Source: Roseimaritima multifibrata (lineage in GTDB: Bacteria > Planctomycetota > Planctomycetia > Pirellulales > Pirellulaceae). Taken from it: a stretch of 64,000 nucleotides of DNA. Positions 20,639 to 29,075 of this stretch are shown in pieces. Every line of letters starts with the position of its first letter. Within the stretch, counting starts at the first letter, position 1. Where the stretch lies: contig NZ_CP036262.1 of the NCBI RefSeq assembly GCF_007741495.1, positions 3,782,001-3,846,000 on the forward strand, given 5' to 3'. The translations under genes were made by a program, and so were the position numbers. The notes under the pieces are model-generated. The model did no database searches and had not been told where the DNA came from. It saw only the letters and a program-made list of their open reading frames with translations.

Positions 20639-20726
20639 CGCGCGATCTTTCCTGAGCGTTAAACCTGGACAGGATATTGCCTGTCCAATGAATCGAGTAC
20701 GTACAAATCGGTGAAAAACTATCAAA

Positions 20727-20781
20727 GGCTCGTCGACTGACGAGCCTAAATAGTAGATACATGATCTAAATAGTCAAGTAT
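20727..20781 (-). promoter_or_regulatory. cysH promoter with IscR-type-1-like operator and a leader hairpin
   Basis: On the minus strand a -35 box TTGACT (20772-20777) and a -10 box TACTAT (20750-20755) are 16 bp apart. The 25-bp site 20757-20781 covers the -35 box and spacer. It begins ATACTTGACT and ends TCATGTAT, so its ends form a dyad, and it matches my recollection of the E. coli IscR type-1 consensus at about 21 of 25 positions. Just downstream, GGCTCGTC and GACGAGCC (20727-20746) form a perfect 8-bp hairpin near the predicted RNA start. The Rrf2 regulator is encoded in the same operon. Confidence 0.65.
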
Positions 20782-20821
20782 CGGGATTTGTCCGCCTCAG
20801 GTTTAACAAAATCGCCTGGGA

Positions 20822-21817
20822 CTATTTGGAGAGTAGTTCGCGGTACATATCGATCCCGGCGGGGCCAATCAGGACCACAAAAATCCCTGGAAAGATGAAA
20901 AGGACCAGCGGGAAGATCAGTTTCACGGCGGTTTTTGCAGCTTTCTCTTCCGCCATCTGGCGGCGTTTGGTTCGCATCGAATCACTTTGCACCCGCAGGG
21001 CCTGACCGATGCTACTGCCAAATTTATCGGCTTGGATCAGGATCGACGCGAGGGCTTTCAGGTCATCGACGCCACTTCGATAGCCGAGAGCCTGGAGCAC
21101 TTCGGAGCGGGAGCGACCGTATTGAAGCTGAGCATTGGCGACCACAAATTCGTCGGCGATTTGGGGATACGATTTCTGTAGTTCTTCGGAAACCTTCCGC
21201 ATCGCCTGGTCCAGTCCCAAACCGGCTTCGACGCAGACGACCATAAGGTCAAGTGCATCGGGAAGTCCCAGGAAGATGCTGTTCTTGCGACGTTTGATCA
21301 AGAAGGAAAGGATCAATTCAGGAATGAAGTACCCGATTCCGCCACCGATGATGGTTTTCGTGAGCAGTGCCATCGTCAACCCAGACGTCAACAAACCGAA
21401 CACTCCACCGAAGAACAGCCCGACGCCGGCAAAGATCAGCTGTGCCCCTTTAAAGACGACCGGGGCAGCTTCCCTGCGGTACCCAGCGTGAAGCAATCGT
21501 TCCCGAAGCTTGCCAAGTTCTTTTTCGTTTTTCGGTTTCACCGAATTACCGAGAGGGGACGTTGCCCGTTCCAACACGGCGGTTAGAGCTTGCGCTTTCT
21601 TCTTGTCACGGTCTTCGGCACCATCGACCGTTTCAACCGTTCGCTTGCGTGGACTTCTCAGTTCATCCAAACGAGCTTCCGCACGCGGTTGACTTTCGCC
21701 GCTGACGCGTCCCAACAGCAAAAATGCGATTGCAGAGACGGCGACGAATAGAGCGACCGGCACGATCACGAAGACCAGCGAAGTTTCGGCAGCGAGTAAC
21801 ATGGCAACAGGTTCCAT
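20822..21817 (-). CDS. tadC: Tad pilus inner-membrane platform protein TadC (type II secretion F domain)
   Basis: 331 residues: an N-terminal membrane helix, a charged linker, two central helices, the cytoplasmic T2SF domain (LPDALDLMVVCVEAGLGLDQAM, QADKFGSSIGQALRVQSDSMRTKRR) and a C-terminal helix (IFPGIFVVLIGPAG). With TadB it forms the platform on which the TadA ATPase drives Flp pilus assembly. It is last in the tadA-tadB-tadC order, 76 bp after tadB. Confidence 0.9.
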   Translation of the reverse strand: MEPVAMLLAAETSLVFVIVPVALFVAVSAIAFLLLGRVSGESQPRAEARLDELRSPRKRTVETVDGAEDRDKKKAQALTAVLERATSPLGNSVKPKNEKELGKLRERLLHAGYRREAAPVVFKGAQLIFAGVGLFFGGVFGLLTSGLTMALLTKTIIGGGIGYFIPELILSFLIKRRKNSIFLGLPDALDLMVVCVEAGLGLDQAMRKVSEELQKSYPQIADEFVVANAQLQYGRSRSEVLQALGYRSGVDDLKALASILIQADKFGSSIGQALRVQSDSMRTKRRQMAEEKAAKTAVKLIFPLVLFIFPGIFVVLIGPAGIDMYRELLSK

Positions 21818-21893
21818 TTAACAATAAATTTGAGCAGTGATGATTTGGTGCGGCAAGCTTGCGATGCAGCCGTTTTGCGTCGTCTGTAAGATC

Positions 21894-22901
21894 CTAAACT
21901 TTGATCGTGACAATCTTTCGGATCACCAAGGCTCCGATGACCTGCGTCACGATTGCAACGACCAGCAGCTTTTGCCCGATCGGGTCATTAAATAGCTTCA
22001 TGATGTATTCTTTGTTCATCCATAGCATTACGAAGAACAGCAGCGGAGGCATCGCCAGCAGCACGATTCCGCTCAAACGTCCTTCCCCGGTCAATGCTTG
22101 AACCTGTCCCAAAATCTGAATGCGTTCGCGGACAAGGTGTCCGATTTTGTCGAGGATTTCCGCAAGGTCGCCCCCGGTTTGTCGCTGTAGGATGACCGCG
22201 GTGGCAAAAAACCGAACGTCCATATTGGGGACTCGGTCGGCCATGTCATCGAGCGCTTCTTCCAACGGAATACCGAAGTTCTGTTCCTGGAAGACGCGTC
22301 CAAATTCAACGCTGATCGGTTCCGACATTTCCGAAGCAATCAACCCAAAACCAGCCGCCAACGAGTGCCCTGCGCGAAGCGACCTGCCGAGCAATTCCAA
22401 GGCTTCGGGAAGCTGGCGGCCAAGCAGCCCCAAGCGGCGAGCCCGAGCCATCTTCAGCCAAGCCATGGGAACCACGCCAAGTATCAGTCCGGCGAACGGA
22501 GCGAAGATGATTGGCAGTCCCGGTGTCAACGAAGCGATTATCACTCCGGCCCCGCAAGCTCCGGCACAAATTCCCATGAACTGCGGAGGAGTTAGGCGAA
22601 TGTTGGCTTGTTCCAGATAGGTTCCCAGAGCTGGCACCGATCCGGTAATCACATGGGACCAGTGTTTCGAATCATCTAAACCCCCCGCCAACAACAGCGA
22701 AGGTTCGTCACCGGCGTCGGCGCCTCCCTTTGGCCGTCGACGCGCCAATTCCTGCAACCGATCTTCAGCCTGGGTACTATCGGACCCTGGCATAAAAGCG
22801 GTTACTGCGAACGCAACCAAAGAGGCACATCCGATACCGGCGGCGATGATTACAAGAATTGGAGTCATAACAGTTAGCCCAAACAGGAGCGTGTGGTTCA
22901 A
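21894..22901 (-). CDS. tadB: Tad pilus inner-membrane platform protein TadB (type II secretion F domain)
   Basis: 335 residues with an N-terminal helix (ILVIIAAGIGCASLVAF), paired central helices (GVIIASLTPGLPIIFAPFAG), a T2SF domain (LPEALELLGRSLRAGHSLAAG, TAVILQRQTGGDLAEILD) and two C-terminal helices. The LPEALELL and QTGGDL blocks are typical of TadB. It lies 38 bp after tadA and upstream of tadC. Confidence 0.9.
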   Translation of the reverse strand: MNHTLLFGLTVMTPILVIIAAGIGCASLVAFAVTAFMPGSDSTQAEDRLQELARRRPKGGADAGDEPSLLLAGGLDDSKHWSHVITGSVPALGTYLEQANIRLTPPQFMGICAGACGAGVIIASLTPGLPIIFAPFAGLILGVVPMAWLKMARARRLGLLGRQLPEALELLGRSLRAGHSLAAGFGLIASEMSEPISVEFGRVFQEQNFGIPLEEALDDMADRVPNMDVRFFATAVILQRQTGGDLAEILDKIGHLVRERIQILGQVQALTGEGRLSGIVLLAMPPLLFFVMLWMNKEYIMKLFNDPIGQKLLVVAIVTQVIGALVIRKIVTIKV

Positions 22902-22939
22902 AAGCGGTTAGATCAAAAGCGAAACAGCAGAGCCGTTCA

Positions 22940-24262
22940 TTAAGCCTGCATGATGATTCGTTCGCGGAACGCACTGGCAGGCAAACGAACGCCAGCGGAT
23001 TCCAATTTGTGCATGAAGGAAGGCCGAACTCCGGTGCATTCGAAGTGCCCGAACGCTTTGCCGTGTTCATCGACCCCTTCTTGCTTGTAGCGGTAGATGT
23101 CTTGCAACACGATCGTGTCCTGCTCCATCCCAACGACTTCGGTGATGGCCGTGACACGGCGGGGGCCACCCTGCAAACGGTTGGCCTGAATCAGGACGTC
23201 GACAGCTCCGGAGATCTGTTGGCGAATCGCCTTTCCGGGCATATCAAATCCGGCCATCATGACCAGCGTTTCCAGACGTGAAATTGCATCGCGAGGTGTA
23301 TTGGCGTGAACCGTCGTCAACGAACCATCGTGACCGGTGTTCATAGCCTGCAACATGTCCAGGGTTTCGCCACCACGGCATTCCCCGATGATGATCCGTT
23401 CAGGACGCATACGCAGTGCATTGCTGACCAAGTCGGTTGCAGACACTCGCCCGTTTCCTTCAATGTTTGCTGGGCGAGTTTCCAAACGGACAACGTGGTC
23501 CTGTTGCAATTGAAGTTCCGCCGCGTCTTCGATCGTCACGATCCGGTCGGAGTGACTAATGAAGGAGGAAAGCGTGTTCAGGAGCGTGGTTTTACCGGAA
23601 CCGGTACCGCCAGCGATGATCATGTTCAGCCGAGCCTTGATGCAGCCTTCCAGCAACATCACCATTTCAGGCGTGAAGGCTCGGTAGTTCAGCAGGTCTT
23701 CCAACTTCAGTGGATTGCTACCAAACCGCCGAATACTCATGCAGGCTCCATCCAAAGCCAACGGTGGAATGATCGCGTTCACACGACTTCCGTCGTCCAA
23801 TCGAGCATCGACCATCGGGCAGGTCTCGTCGACTCGCCGACCGACTTTACTGACGATCCGGTCGATGATTTGCATCAGATGTTTGTTATCGCGGAATTCA
23901 ACTTCCGTTTTCTCCATCTGGCCGCCTTTTTCGACGTAGATGTTTTTCGGACCGTTGATCAAAATATCGCTGATCTTAGGATCTTTTAGAAGCAGTTCCA
24001 AAGGTCCCAAGCCAAACGTCTCGTCAAGAACTTCCTCGACGATTCGGTCGCGTTCTTGGCGATTCAGCAGAGTCTCTTCGCTATCGCAAAGGTGCTCGAC
24101 CACCATCTTGATTTCGCGTTTAAGGGTTTCCCCTTTCATGTCGCCAACCCGCGACAAATCAAGTTTGTCAACTAATTTACCGTGAATCCGACTCTTGATT
24201 TCTTCGAATTGAGCTTGGCGATTATTGTCGGCACTACGAGGCGTTTGAGTTGGAGTTCGCAT
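22940..24262 (-). CDS. tadA: Tad/Flp pilus assembly ATPase TadA (CpaF family)
   Basis: 440 residues, a type II/IV secretion ATPase of the CpaF subfamily. The N-terminal helical domain precedes [15 protein letters not shown], the arginine-rich CMSIRRFG, a Walker [13 protein letters not shown], the Asp box [10 protein letters not shown], Walker B-region [14 protein letters not shown] and the His box [14 protein letters not shown]. It powers Flp pilus assembly together with TadB and TadC, encoded downstream. Pilin, prepilin peptidase and secretin genes are not in this window. Confidence 0.94.
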   Translation of the reverse strand: MRTPTQTPRSADNNRQAQFEEIKSRIHGKLVDKLDLSRVGDMKGETLKREIKMVVEHLCDSEETLLNRQERDRIVEEVLDETFGLGPLELLLKDPKISDILINGPKNIYVEKGGQMEKTEVEFRDNKHLMQIIDRIVSKVGRRVDETCPMVDARLDDGSRVNAIIPPLALDGACMSIRRFGSNPLKLEDLLNYRAFTPEMVMLLEGCIKARLNMIIAGGTGSGKTTLLNTLSSFISHSDRIVTIEDAAELQLQQDHVVRLETRPANIEGNGRVSATDLVSNALRMRPERIIIGECRGGETLDMLQAMNTGHDGSLTTVHANTPRDAISRLETLVMMAGFDMPGKAIRQQISGAVDVLIQANRLQGGPRRVTAITEVVGMEQDTIVLQDIYRYKQEGVDEHGKAFGHFECTGVRPSFMHKLESAGVRLPASAFRERIIMQA

Positions 24263-24605
24263 AAGATCACAAGTTGGATGTGTATGGATTTTATCGATAA
24301 CAATTGGATCCCGGGCGGTCCTTGGCCTGCTCTCAAAGGACTGTTCGGTATCGATCCACGGAAAGATAGGTCACAGATTTAGCGCTGTTGCAAAAAAACA
24401 ACAAAACCCAACCAGCGACCGTTTTTGGGCATTCCCTACGGGCCGCGTTTTGCAGAACCATTCCCCCAATTCACTCATTTCCGTAGCGGAACGGAGCAAG
24501 CCCAATAGCATCTGCGGGCGGTATTTCTAGGCCCGAAGGGTCGACACAATCACTGCCGGGCATGAAGCCCCCGGAATGGGGAGAAGTGCCAGCAAAAAGG
24601 CCCGA
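24263..24605. other. Intergenic region with palindromic repeat fragments
   Basis: Upstream of tadA. It contains short palindromic words seen elsewhere in the window: GTAGCGGAACGGAGC near 24485, related to the 47.6-kb tandem unit; GGCCCGAAGGGTC at about 24532; and GCCGGGCATGAAGCCCCCGG near 24557. The same GGCCCGAAGG word recurs at the edge of the next element. No gene was recognised. Confidence 0.5.
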
Positions 24606-24787
24606 AGGACGTGCGATTTATAAGTTGGCGGTTTTCGAGCGGATTGCAGTGGTGTGGCAAAAGACCAAAATCCCAACCCGCTGCGTCAGCGAGGGATAGC
24701 GGCCTGTTCTTTCCGTCCCTCGCCTACGCAGCAGGTTAGGGGCTTGGCTGCCGGCGACTCATTCGCAAGTTGTAAATTGCACGTGCC
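24606..24787. mobile_element. TIR element (family copy 2) with a palindromic core
   Basis: 182 bp. The left end is AGGACGTGCGATTTATAAGT and the complemented right end is GGCACGTGCAATTTACAACT. The core is a large imperfect palindrome whose arms carry AACCCGCTGCGTCAGCGAGG and a complementary version ending in GCAGCAGGTT. One frame of this palindrome reads PTRCVSEG, a peptide word I recall from many spurious planctomycete ORFs. The flanks GGCCC and GGGCC suggest insertion into a short palindrome. No coding sequence. Confidence 0.7.
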
Positions 24788-24867
24788 AAGGGCCGATACA
24801 AAAACAGAGGGGAATGCATCCAGATAACGCAACTTCAAAGCGCGTAAGCAAGGGATAGTAAGTACTG

Positions 24868-24905
24868 CACGCGATCCCTCGCTGACGCAGCGGGTTGGGA
24901 TCTTT
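24868..24905. repeat. Solitary half of the element-core repeat
   Basis: CCTCGCTGACGCAGCGGGTT in this stretch is the inverse of the core arm at about 24675-24697, including flanking bases (TTGGGATCTTTTG). It lacks the terminal repeats and is a fragment of the same palindrome family. Confidence 0.6.
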
Positions 24906-25008
24906 TGATGCATTGCCGCACTTCAGCAGCCTATTGGGAAACCGTCAGTAATACTCTTCACGTCACGAAGGGCTCGGCTACGTGCAAACGCAGGAAAGAA
25001 ATGCATCT

Positions 25009-25464
25009 TTACCCGCAACTTGGGCAACTGCGGCGATAACGTGTCAGCCCACCGCCTGCTAATCGCGTCGTGAGACGGTCTCCACAGGAAGGGCAGAAAT
25101 CGTCTTCGGTTTCGGGATCCGGCTTCGATAGGCAGGCCGCACATCGAACGGTGTCGGGAAAGATCTCCAGACGTTCGGGCATCAGCGTCTCGCGACAAAC
25201 CTCACAACGACGGGCCTCCCCCCAGAATTCTGGATCCTCTTCTTCGACGACTTGCGACCGCAATTCCAGATCGGCGGAGCCACAGCCAGAACAAGAGAGC
25301 TGGGGCAGGCTGGTCACGAACAATTCCTGAACCAAATCCGGTTCGGGGTTCTTGGCCCGCCGCAGTTTCCCAAGAGCATGCAGAGTCCGCAATTTCTCGG
25401 AATAGCCGACCACCTTCTTATGTTGGCAGGCAGGGCAATGGATAGATTGGAGCAAACCGGACAT
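25009..25464 (-). CDS. Small zinc-ribbon protein with a DksA/TraR-type C4 zinc finger
   Basis: About 151 residues from the ATG at 25464, chosen because the first zinc knuckle begins at residue 10. Six CxxC pairs are visible: 10/13, 58/61, 87/90, 108/111, 124/127 and 147/150. The central pairs with MPERLEIFPDTVRC between them match the DksA/TraR C4 finger; the outer pairs look like zinc ribbons. A regulatory or RNA-polymerase-binding role is possible but unproven, and the acidic DksA coiled-coil tip is absent. The ATG lies 11 nt after the T-run of an intrinsic terminator, and no Shine-Dalgarno is visible, so expression may depend on the leader. Confidence 0.72.
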   Translation of the reverse strand: MSGLLQSIHCPACQHKKVVGYSEKLRTLHALGKLRRAKNPEPDLVQELFVTSLPQLSCSGCGSADLELRSQVVEEEDPEFWGEARRCEVCRETLMPERLEIFPDTVRCAACLSKPDPETEDDFCPSCGDRLTTRLAGGGLTRYRRSCPSCG

Positions 25465-25475
25465 GGCATCGATAT

Positions 25476-25516
25476 AAAAAAATCCTAAGCCGCCCCCAAA
25501 ATGGGAGCGGCCTAGG
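25476..25516 (-). terminator. Intrinsic terminator or attenuator just before the zinc-ribbon start codon
   Basis: On the minus strand CCTAGGCCGCTCCC (25503-25516) pairs with GGGGGCGGCTTAGG (25484-25497) in a 14-bp stem with two G-U pairs, followed by T7 (25476-25482). The ATG of the zinc-ribbon gene is only 11 nt further on. Confidence 0.88.
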
Positions 25517-25745
25517 AATTGTACCAGTGCATCAAGACGGACAATATGTCTGCCTCGATGCACCGCAAAAATTTCACTGAGAAGCGACCTGCCGAGACGA
25601 TTGACCCAGTAACCGTCGCCGCGAGGCCATTGTGCTTCTACCCAGGAGGAAGGCTAACAAACGATTCCCGCAAACCATTTGCTAACAGTGAAATTTCCAA
25701 AAGGTTCTGAATCTCTTGGGATATCGGAGAACTACCAAGTGGAAT
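25517..25745 (-). ncRNA. Candidate structured leader or small RNA
   Basis: No convincing ORF. Read on the minus strand, a perfect -35 TTGACA lies at 25753-25758 (the -10 is weak). The transcript could then fold as nested stems: AAATTTCACTG with CAGTGAAATTT closing a ~110-nt domain; GTTAGCAAATG with CGTTTGTTAGC inside it; GCGAC with GTCGC; then a ~17-bp hairpin with arms GTGCATCGAGGCAGACA and a complementary arm ending GATGCAC; then the terminator. I compared it with SRP, tmRNA, RNase P, 6S and common riboswitch motifs from memory and found no match. It is either an independent sRNA or a regulatory leader. Confidence 0.55.
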
Positions 25746-25935
25746 TCCGGGGTGTCAACCTGAAATTCTCGACAGAATGATTTTCGAACCGGCGGAAAAG
25801 ACCGCGGTTACCTGTATTTCCTGCGGGCGACGGCTTCTCAGGTTATGGAAAAAGGATCGTTCGGTTCCCTGATCGGCCTGTTCTTGGCAGTTCCGTTCGG
25901 TGCCCCTCCGCTCCCTATCCCCCCTTGTCCGCTGG

Positions 25936-25966
25936 TTGACAGATACGGGGGAAAGCGGAATAAACT
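25936..25966 (+). promoter_or_regulatory. Possible tpx promoter
   Basis: TTGACA (25936-25941) and ATAAAC/TAAACT (25960-25966) are 18-19 bp apart, about 50 bp before the tpx ATG. The -35 is perfect; the -10 and spacing are poor. Confidence 0.35.
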
Positions 25967-26015
25967 GGCATAACCAAGCGACCATTCTCAACCTTTTTAC
26001 AGACCGAGTGCTTTG

Positions 26016-26516
26016 ATGGCTGATTTCAAACTTAAAGGAAATCCTTTCCACACCTGTGGCGATCTACCTTCGGTAGGTGCTGACGCTCCTGCGTTCTCGC
26101 TCGCAAAAATCGACTTGAACGAAACGACTCTTGCAGACTATGCCGGCAAACGCGTCGTCCTAAACATCTTCCCCAGCATTGACACGCCTACCTGTGCGAC
26201 CAGCGTTCAACGATTCAACGCGGAAGCCAACAGCTTGGACAACACGGTTGTGCTTTGCGTTTCCCGCGACCTTCCGTTTGCACAGAAGCGATTCTGTGGA
26301 GCCGAGGGCCTGGATAACGTGGTATCGGCTTCCGATTTCCGCAGTGGTGATTTTGGCCGCACCTACGGCGTTCAAATCGAAGACGGCCCGCTTGCTGGCC
26401 TGCTGGCACGGTCGGTTGTTGTGATCGACGAAAACGGAAAAGTCGTCCACTCGCAACTGGTCGAAGAAACCGCTGACGAACCAAACTACGACGCCGCTTT
26501 GGCAACGCTTCGCTAG
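26016..26516 (+). CDS. tpx: Thiol peroxidase Tpx (atypical 2-Cys peroxiredoxin)
   Basis: 166 residues from ATG 26016; an in-frame TTG one codon earlier is not needed. The peroxidatic Cys60 is in TPTCATS and the resolving Cys94 in KRFCGAEG, the Tpx spacing. [13 protein letters not shown] near the start and [16 protein letters not shown] near the end are family blocks. It reduces peroxides with thioredoxin. Monocistronic, with its own terminator; convergent with the potassium-channel gene. Confidence 0.96.
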   Translation: MADFKLKGNPFHTCGDLPSVGADAPAFSLAKIDLNETTLADYAGKRVVLNIFPSIDTPTCATSVQRFNAEANSLDNTVVLCVSRDLPFAQKRFCGAEGLDNVVSASDFRSGDFGRTYGVQIEDGPLAGLLARSVVVIDENGKVVHSQLVEETADEPNYDAALATLR

Positions 26517-26546
26517 TCGCTAATTGCGATGGCAAAATGGCTCTCC

Positions 26547-26575
26547 GCCCGACAGCTTCGGTTGTCGGGCTTTTT
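26547..26575 (+). terminator. Rho-independent terminator of tpx
   Basis: GCCCGACA (26547-26554) and TGTCGGGC (26563-26570) form a perfect 8-bp stem with loop GCTTCGGT, followed by T5. It begins 30 bp after the tpx stop. Confidence 0.92.
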
Positions 26576-26642
26576 GATGCGCAACACGTAAATCAAACGG
26601 ATGAGACCAACGCCGTGGGCCGGTCACTGACGGACGGTGGCA

Positions 26643-27602
26643 CTAATCACGTGGCAAACGTGTGCCGCAGCGATGGCAAAATATGGCTCGCTTCAATTGC
26701 ACATTCTCTTCGCAGGCAGGGCAGGTTATGTCTCCGATTTCCCCCCGCGATGCAGACTGCGCATCCGTACAATCAGCGGACTTTTTGATCTGCTTGCGGG
26801 TCTCATTGAATTCAGCGCTAACAAAACCGGTCGGGACAATGATCAGACTGTATCCCAGCAGGATCAGTGCCGCACTAATGATCTTTCCGACGGTCGTCTC
26901 AGGTACGATGTCTCCGTAGCCAACGGTGGTCATCGTGACAATCGCCCAGTACATCGACTGCGGAATCGAATCGAATTTCGAATCGACCACCGCATCGGGA
27001 TGGGTCTTCTGATATGGCGAATTCTCCACCTGATACATCAACGCGCCACTAATGGTTACAGCAACCATCACCACCGAAAGGAAGACAACGATCTTGCCTC
27101 GCGACCGCCAAATAACCTCCCCGAGGACATCGGCTTCGCTCATCAATCGCCACAGTTTCATGATCCTAAAGACCCGCAGCAAACGGACAGAGCGGAGAAT
27201 CACAAAAGCGTTCTGACGCATGGCCCCCAGTCCCACCAGCAGCGATGGAAGGAAACTTAGCAGATCGATCACGCCCCAAAAACTGAAGACGTATCGCAGC
27301 GGGCGACGGGTGCAATACAGACGCAGGACGTATTCGATCCCGAAGAGGATGGCAAAACCGATTTCACAGCGAAGGTACATGGCAACCTGCGCCTCGTCGT
27401 CGCGGACCGATGGCAGGGTCTCAAAAGCAACCACCGCGATACTACCGACGATCGCAAGCAACAAGATGATGTCGAACATTCGCCCCCAGTACGACTCGGC
27501 GCCAAAGATGATGTCATACATCGACTGACGGAGCCCCGGTTCAAGGGGTCGTTGGCGTTCCGGAGCGACTCGCCCTCGCCGCTTTAGTTTCACTTTCGAC
27601 AT
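26643..27602 (-). CDS. Voltage-gated potassium channel with C-terminal zinc ribbon
   Basis: 319 residues from the ATG at 27602. Six membrane segments are visible; S4 carries Arg/Lys at every third position (RSVRLLRVFRIMKLWR, 137-152), and the pore has the selectivity filter TVGYGD (226-231) before S6. After S6 a short linker leads to a zinc ribbon with Cys294/297 and Cys309/312. The Kv/KvAP-like architecture implies a tetrameric K+ channel in the inner membrane. The zinc ribbon tail is unusual for the family. A longer frame starts at 27659 but adds only an Arg-rich leader. Confidence 0.9.
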   Translation of the reverse strand: MSKVKLKRRGRVAPERQRPLEPGLRQSMYDIIFGAESYWGRMFDIILLLAIVGSIAVVAFETLPSVRDDEAQVAMYLRCEIGFAILFGIEYVLRLYCTRRPLRYVFSFWGVIDLLSFLPSLLVGLGAMRQNAFVILRSVRLLRVFRIMKLWRLMSEADVLGEVIWRSRGKIVVFLSVVMVAVTISGALMYQVENSPYQKTHPDAVVDSKFDSIPQSMYWAIVTMTTVGYGDIVPETTVGKIISAALILLGYSLIIVPTGFVSAEFNETRKQIKKSADCTDAQSASRGEIGDITCPACEENVQLKRAIFCHRCGTRLPRD

Positions 27603-27809
27603 CGGTAACTCTTTGCAAAAACGTCTTCGGACTGGACGACGGTGTCGTCCTCCCACCAAAACTGGAGCCGTCTGGTGAGCCTGGATTCCTTCCCAGGCAA
27701 CGGATGGCAGCCGAGCGGTTCCAATCGAATAGCCGGATTGTGGTCGGTCCGTTAGTAAAAGCTTAGAATAGCGTTTCCGTGGTCTTCGGAAACCGTGAAG
27801 AGGGGCAAG

Positions 27810-29030
27810 ATGACACCACCAGCAGAAAACCGAGGCAGGGAGGGACCGTCGGCGAAGCCATTCAAGCGTGCGGATTGCTCAGGTCGACGTCCGTTTTTCA
27901 AGACGCCCGAACTTCATGCGATCGTCTGCTCACGACTTGGTCGCGACCTCCGTCAACGGAGCGAAACCTTCGCATTTCTACGCGTCGCGGTGCAGCAGGC
28001 TCGGTTCGCAGGCAGAGTGCTTTTAGTCGCTGACGGAACCGCCGCGGCGCCTTGGGTACGACGAGCCGCCCAGCTGTTTGACGTTCCCACCGCCGAACTG
28101 ACGGATCGATCCCGTAGGAAACCAGCATCCCAGTCCGTCGATTCCGAGCTGATTGAACGCGCTGACCGGGTCAGCGCCATCTGGGTGCGGAAAAAGGGGT
28201 TGATCGCAGACGCCCTTCGCAGCCGCTTGAGAAAACGTCGCGACGATTCGACCTGGGTCGCGGTATGTGCGGACCCGAATTCCGACGCGGCCGACCTGAT
28301 CCAGTCAGGGGCCATCGGGTGGTATCGCCCTCACGCCCCCTCCGTTGACCCTGCTAGAGGAAAACCCGGAAACCGTTGTACAGAAACGGAAACAGAAACA
28401 GGAGCAAAAAATTCTCAATCATCGCCCTCGGCCGATTGGTCCGAGTACCTGGTTCACTGCACACGAGCCCAAACGGGGCAGATCGCTGGTCAGTCGAAAC
28501 AACAGTTCCAGGATGAACTGATCCTTGGCGGGGTGGCCGCAAACCCGATCAGCCCGTTTGATGCTCTGCTTTCGATCCTGAGTAGCGGCTGGCTGTATGC
28601 GGGCGCCAGGTTGTCATGCCAGCGTTTCCCTGTGGTCTGTTGGTCCGCGGTCCCGCTGCCACAGCTGCTCAAACGGCGAACGTTTCGCTCGGCCGTGGGA
28701 CGCTGGGATTATCAGCCGTATGGGTTCGCAATCCACCGCAGGGTTTGCAGTCGACTAGGTGTCCAGCCCGTGGTCTATGGCCTACCCAAGGAACGCGGGC
28801 GTTTACCAAGCGACCAACATTGGCGGTTTCAGGCTCTCGGAAACGGCGTCAACTGGCAAGAAGAACGCGAATGGCGTTGCCGAGGGAGCTTCGATTTGCA
28901 ACAGATATCACCGCACGACGGGTTCGCCTTTGTTCCGCACGCCTGGCAAAAAGAATCTATCCGTGAAATTTCCAGGTGGCCGGTCCATGTCATCGACGGA
29001 TGCCCCCACACCGACAAATCGGTACAATAG
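27810..29030 (+). CDS. Uncharacterised two-part protein
   Basis: About 406 residues from ATG 27810, which follows a GAGGGG Shine-Dalgarno; a GTG at 27795 is less likely. The N-terminal ~165 residues alternate strands and helices in a Rossmann-like way (FAGRVLLVADGTAAAPWVR, DSTWVAVCADPNSDAADLI). A Glu/Thr-rich linker follows. The C-terminal ~190 residues contain VVCWSAVPLP, RWDYQPYGFAIHR, VQPVVYG and EREWRCRGSFDL, a pattern seen in poorly described bacterial proteins. I do not recognise a named family and assign no function. It is divergent from the channel gene and 45 bp upstream of nadA. Confidence 0.6.
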   Translation: MTPPAENRGREGPSAKPFKRADCSGRRPFFKTPELHAIVCSRLGRDLRQRSETFAFLRVAVQQARFAGRVLLVADGTAAAPWVRRAAQLFDVPTAELTDRSRRKPASQSVDSELIERADRVSAIWVRKKGLIADALRSRLRKRRDDSTWVAVCADPNSDAADLIQSGAIGWYRPHAPSVDPARGKPGNRCTETETETGAKNSQSSPSADWSEYLVHCTRAQTGQIAGQSKQQFQDELILGGVAANPISPFDALLSILSSGWLYAGARLSCQRFPVVCWSAVPLPQLLKRRTFRSAVGRWDYQPYGFAIHRRVCSRLGVQPVVYGLPKERGRLPSDQHWRFQALGNGVNWQEEREWRCRGSFDLQQISPHDGFAFVPHAWQKESIREISRWPVHVIDGCPHTDKSVQ

Positions 29031-29075
29031 CTCTCGTAGCACGCGATTTAGTCAATTTGATACCGGAGATAGTTT

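Noticed and set aside
24686-24913. Small minus-strand ORF containing PTRCVSEG
   Set aside because: The peptide is the translation of a palindromic repeat; the frame crosses element boundaries.
25517-25745. SRP RNA, tmRNA, RNase P or 6S RNA at the leader region
   Set aside because: The conserved core motifs of these RNAs that I can recall are absent; therefore listed only as an unclassified structured RNA.
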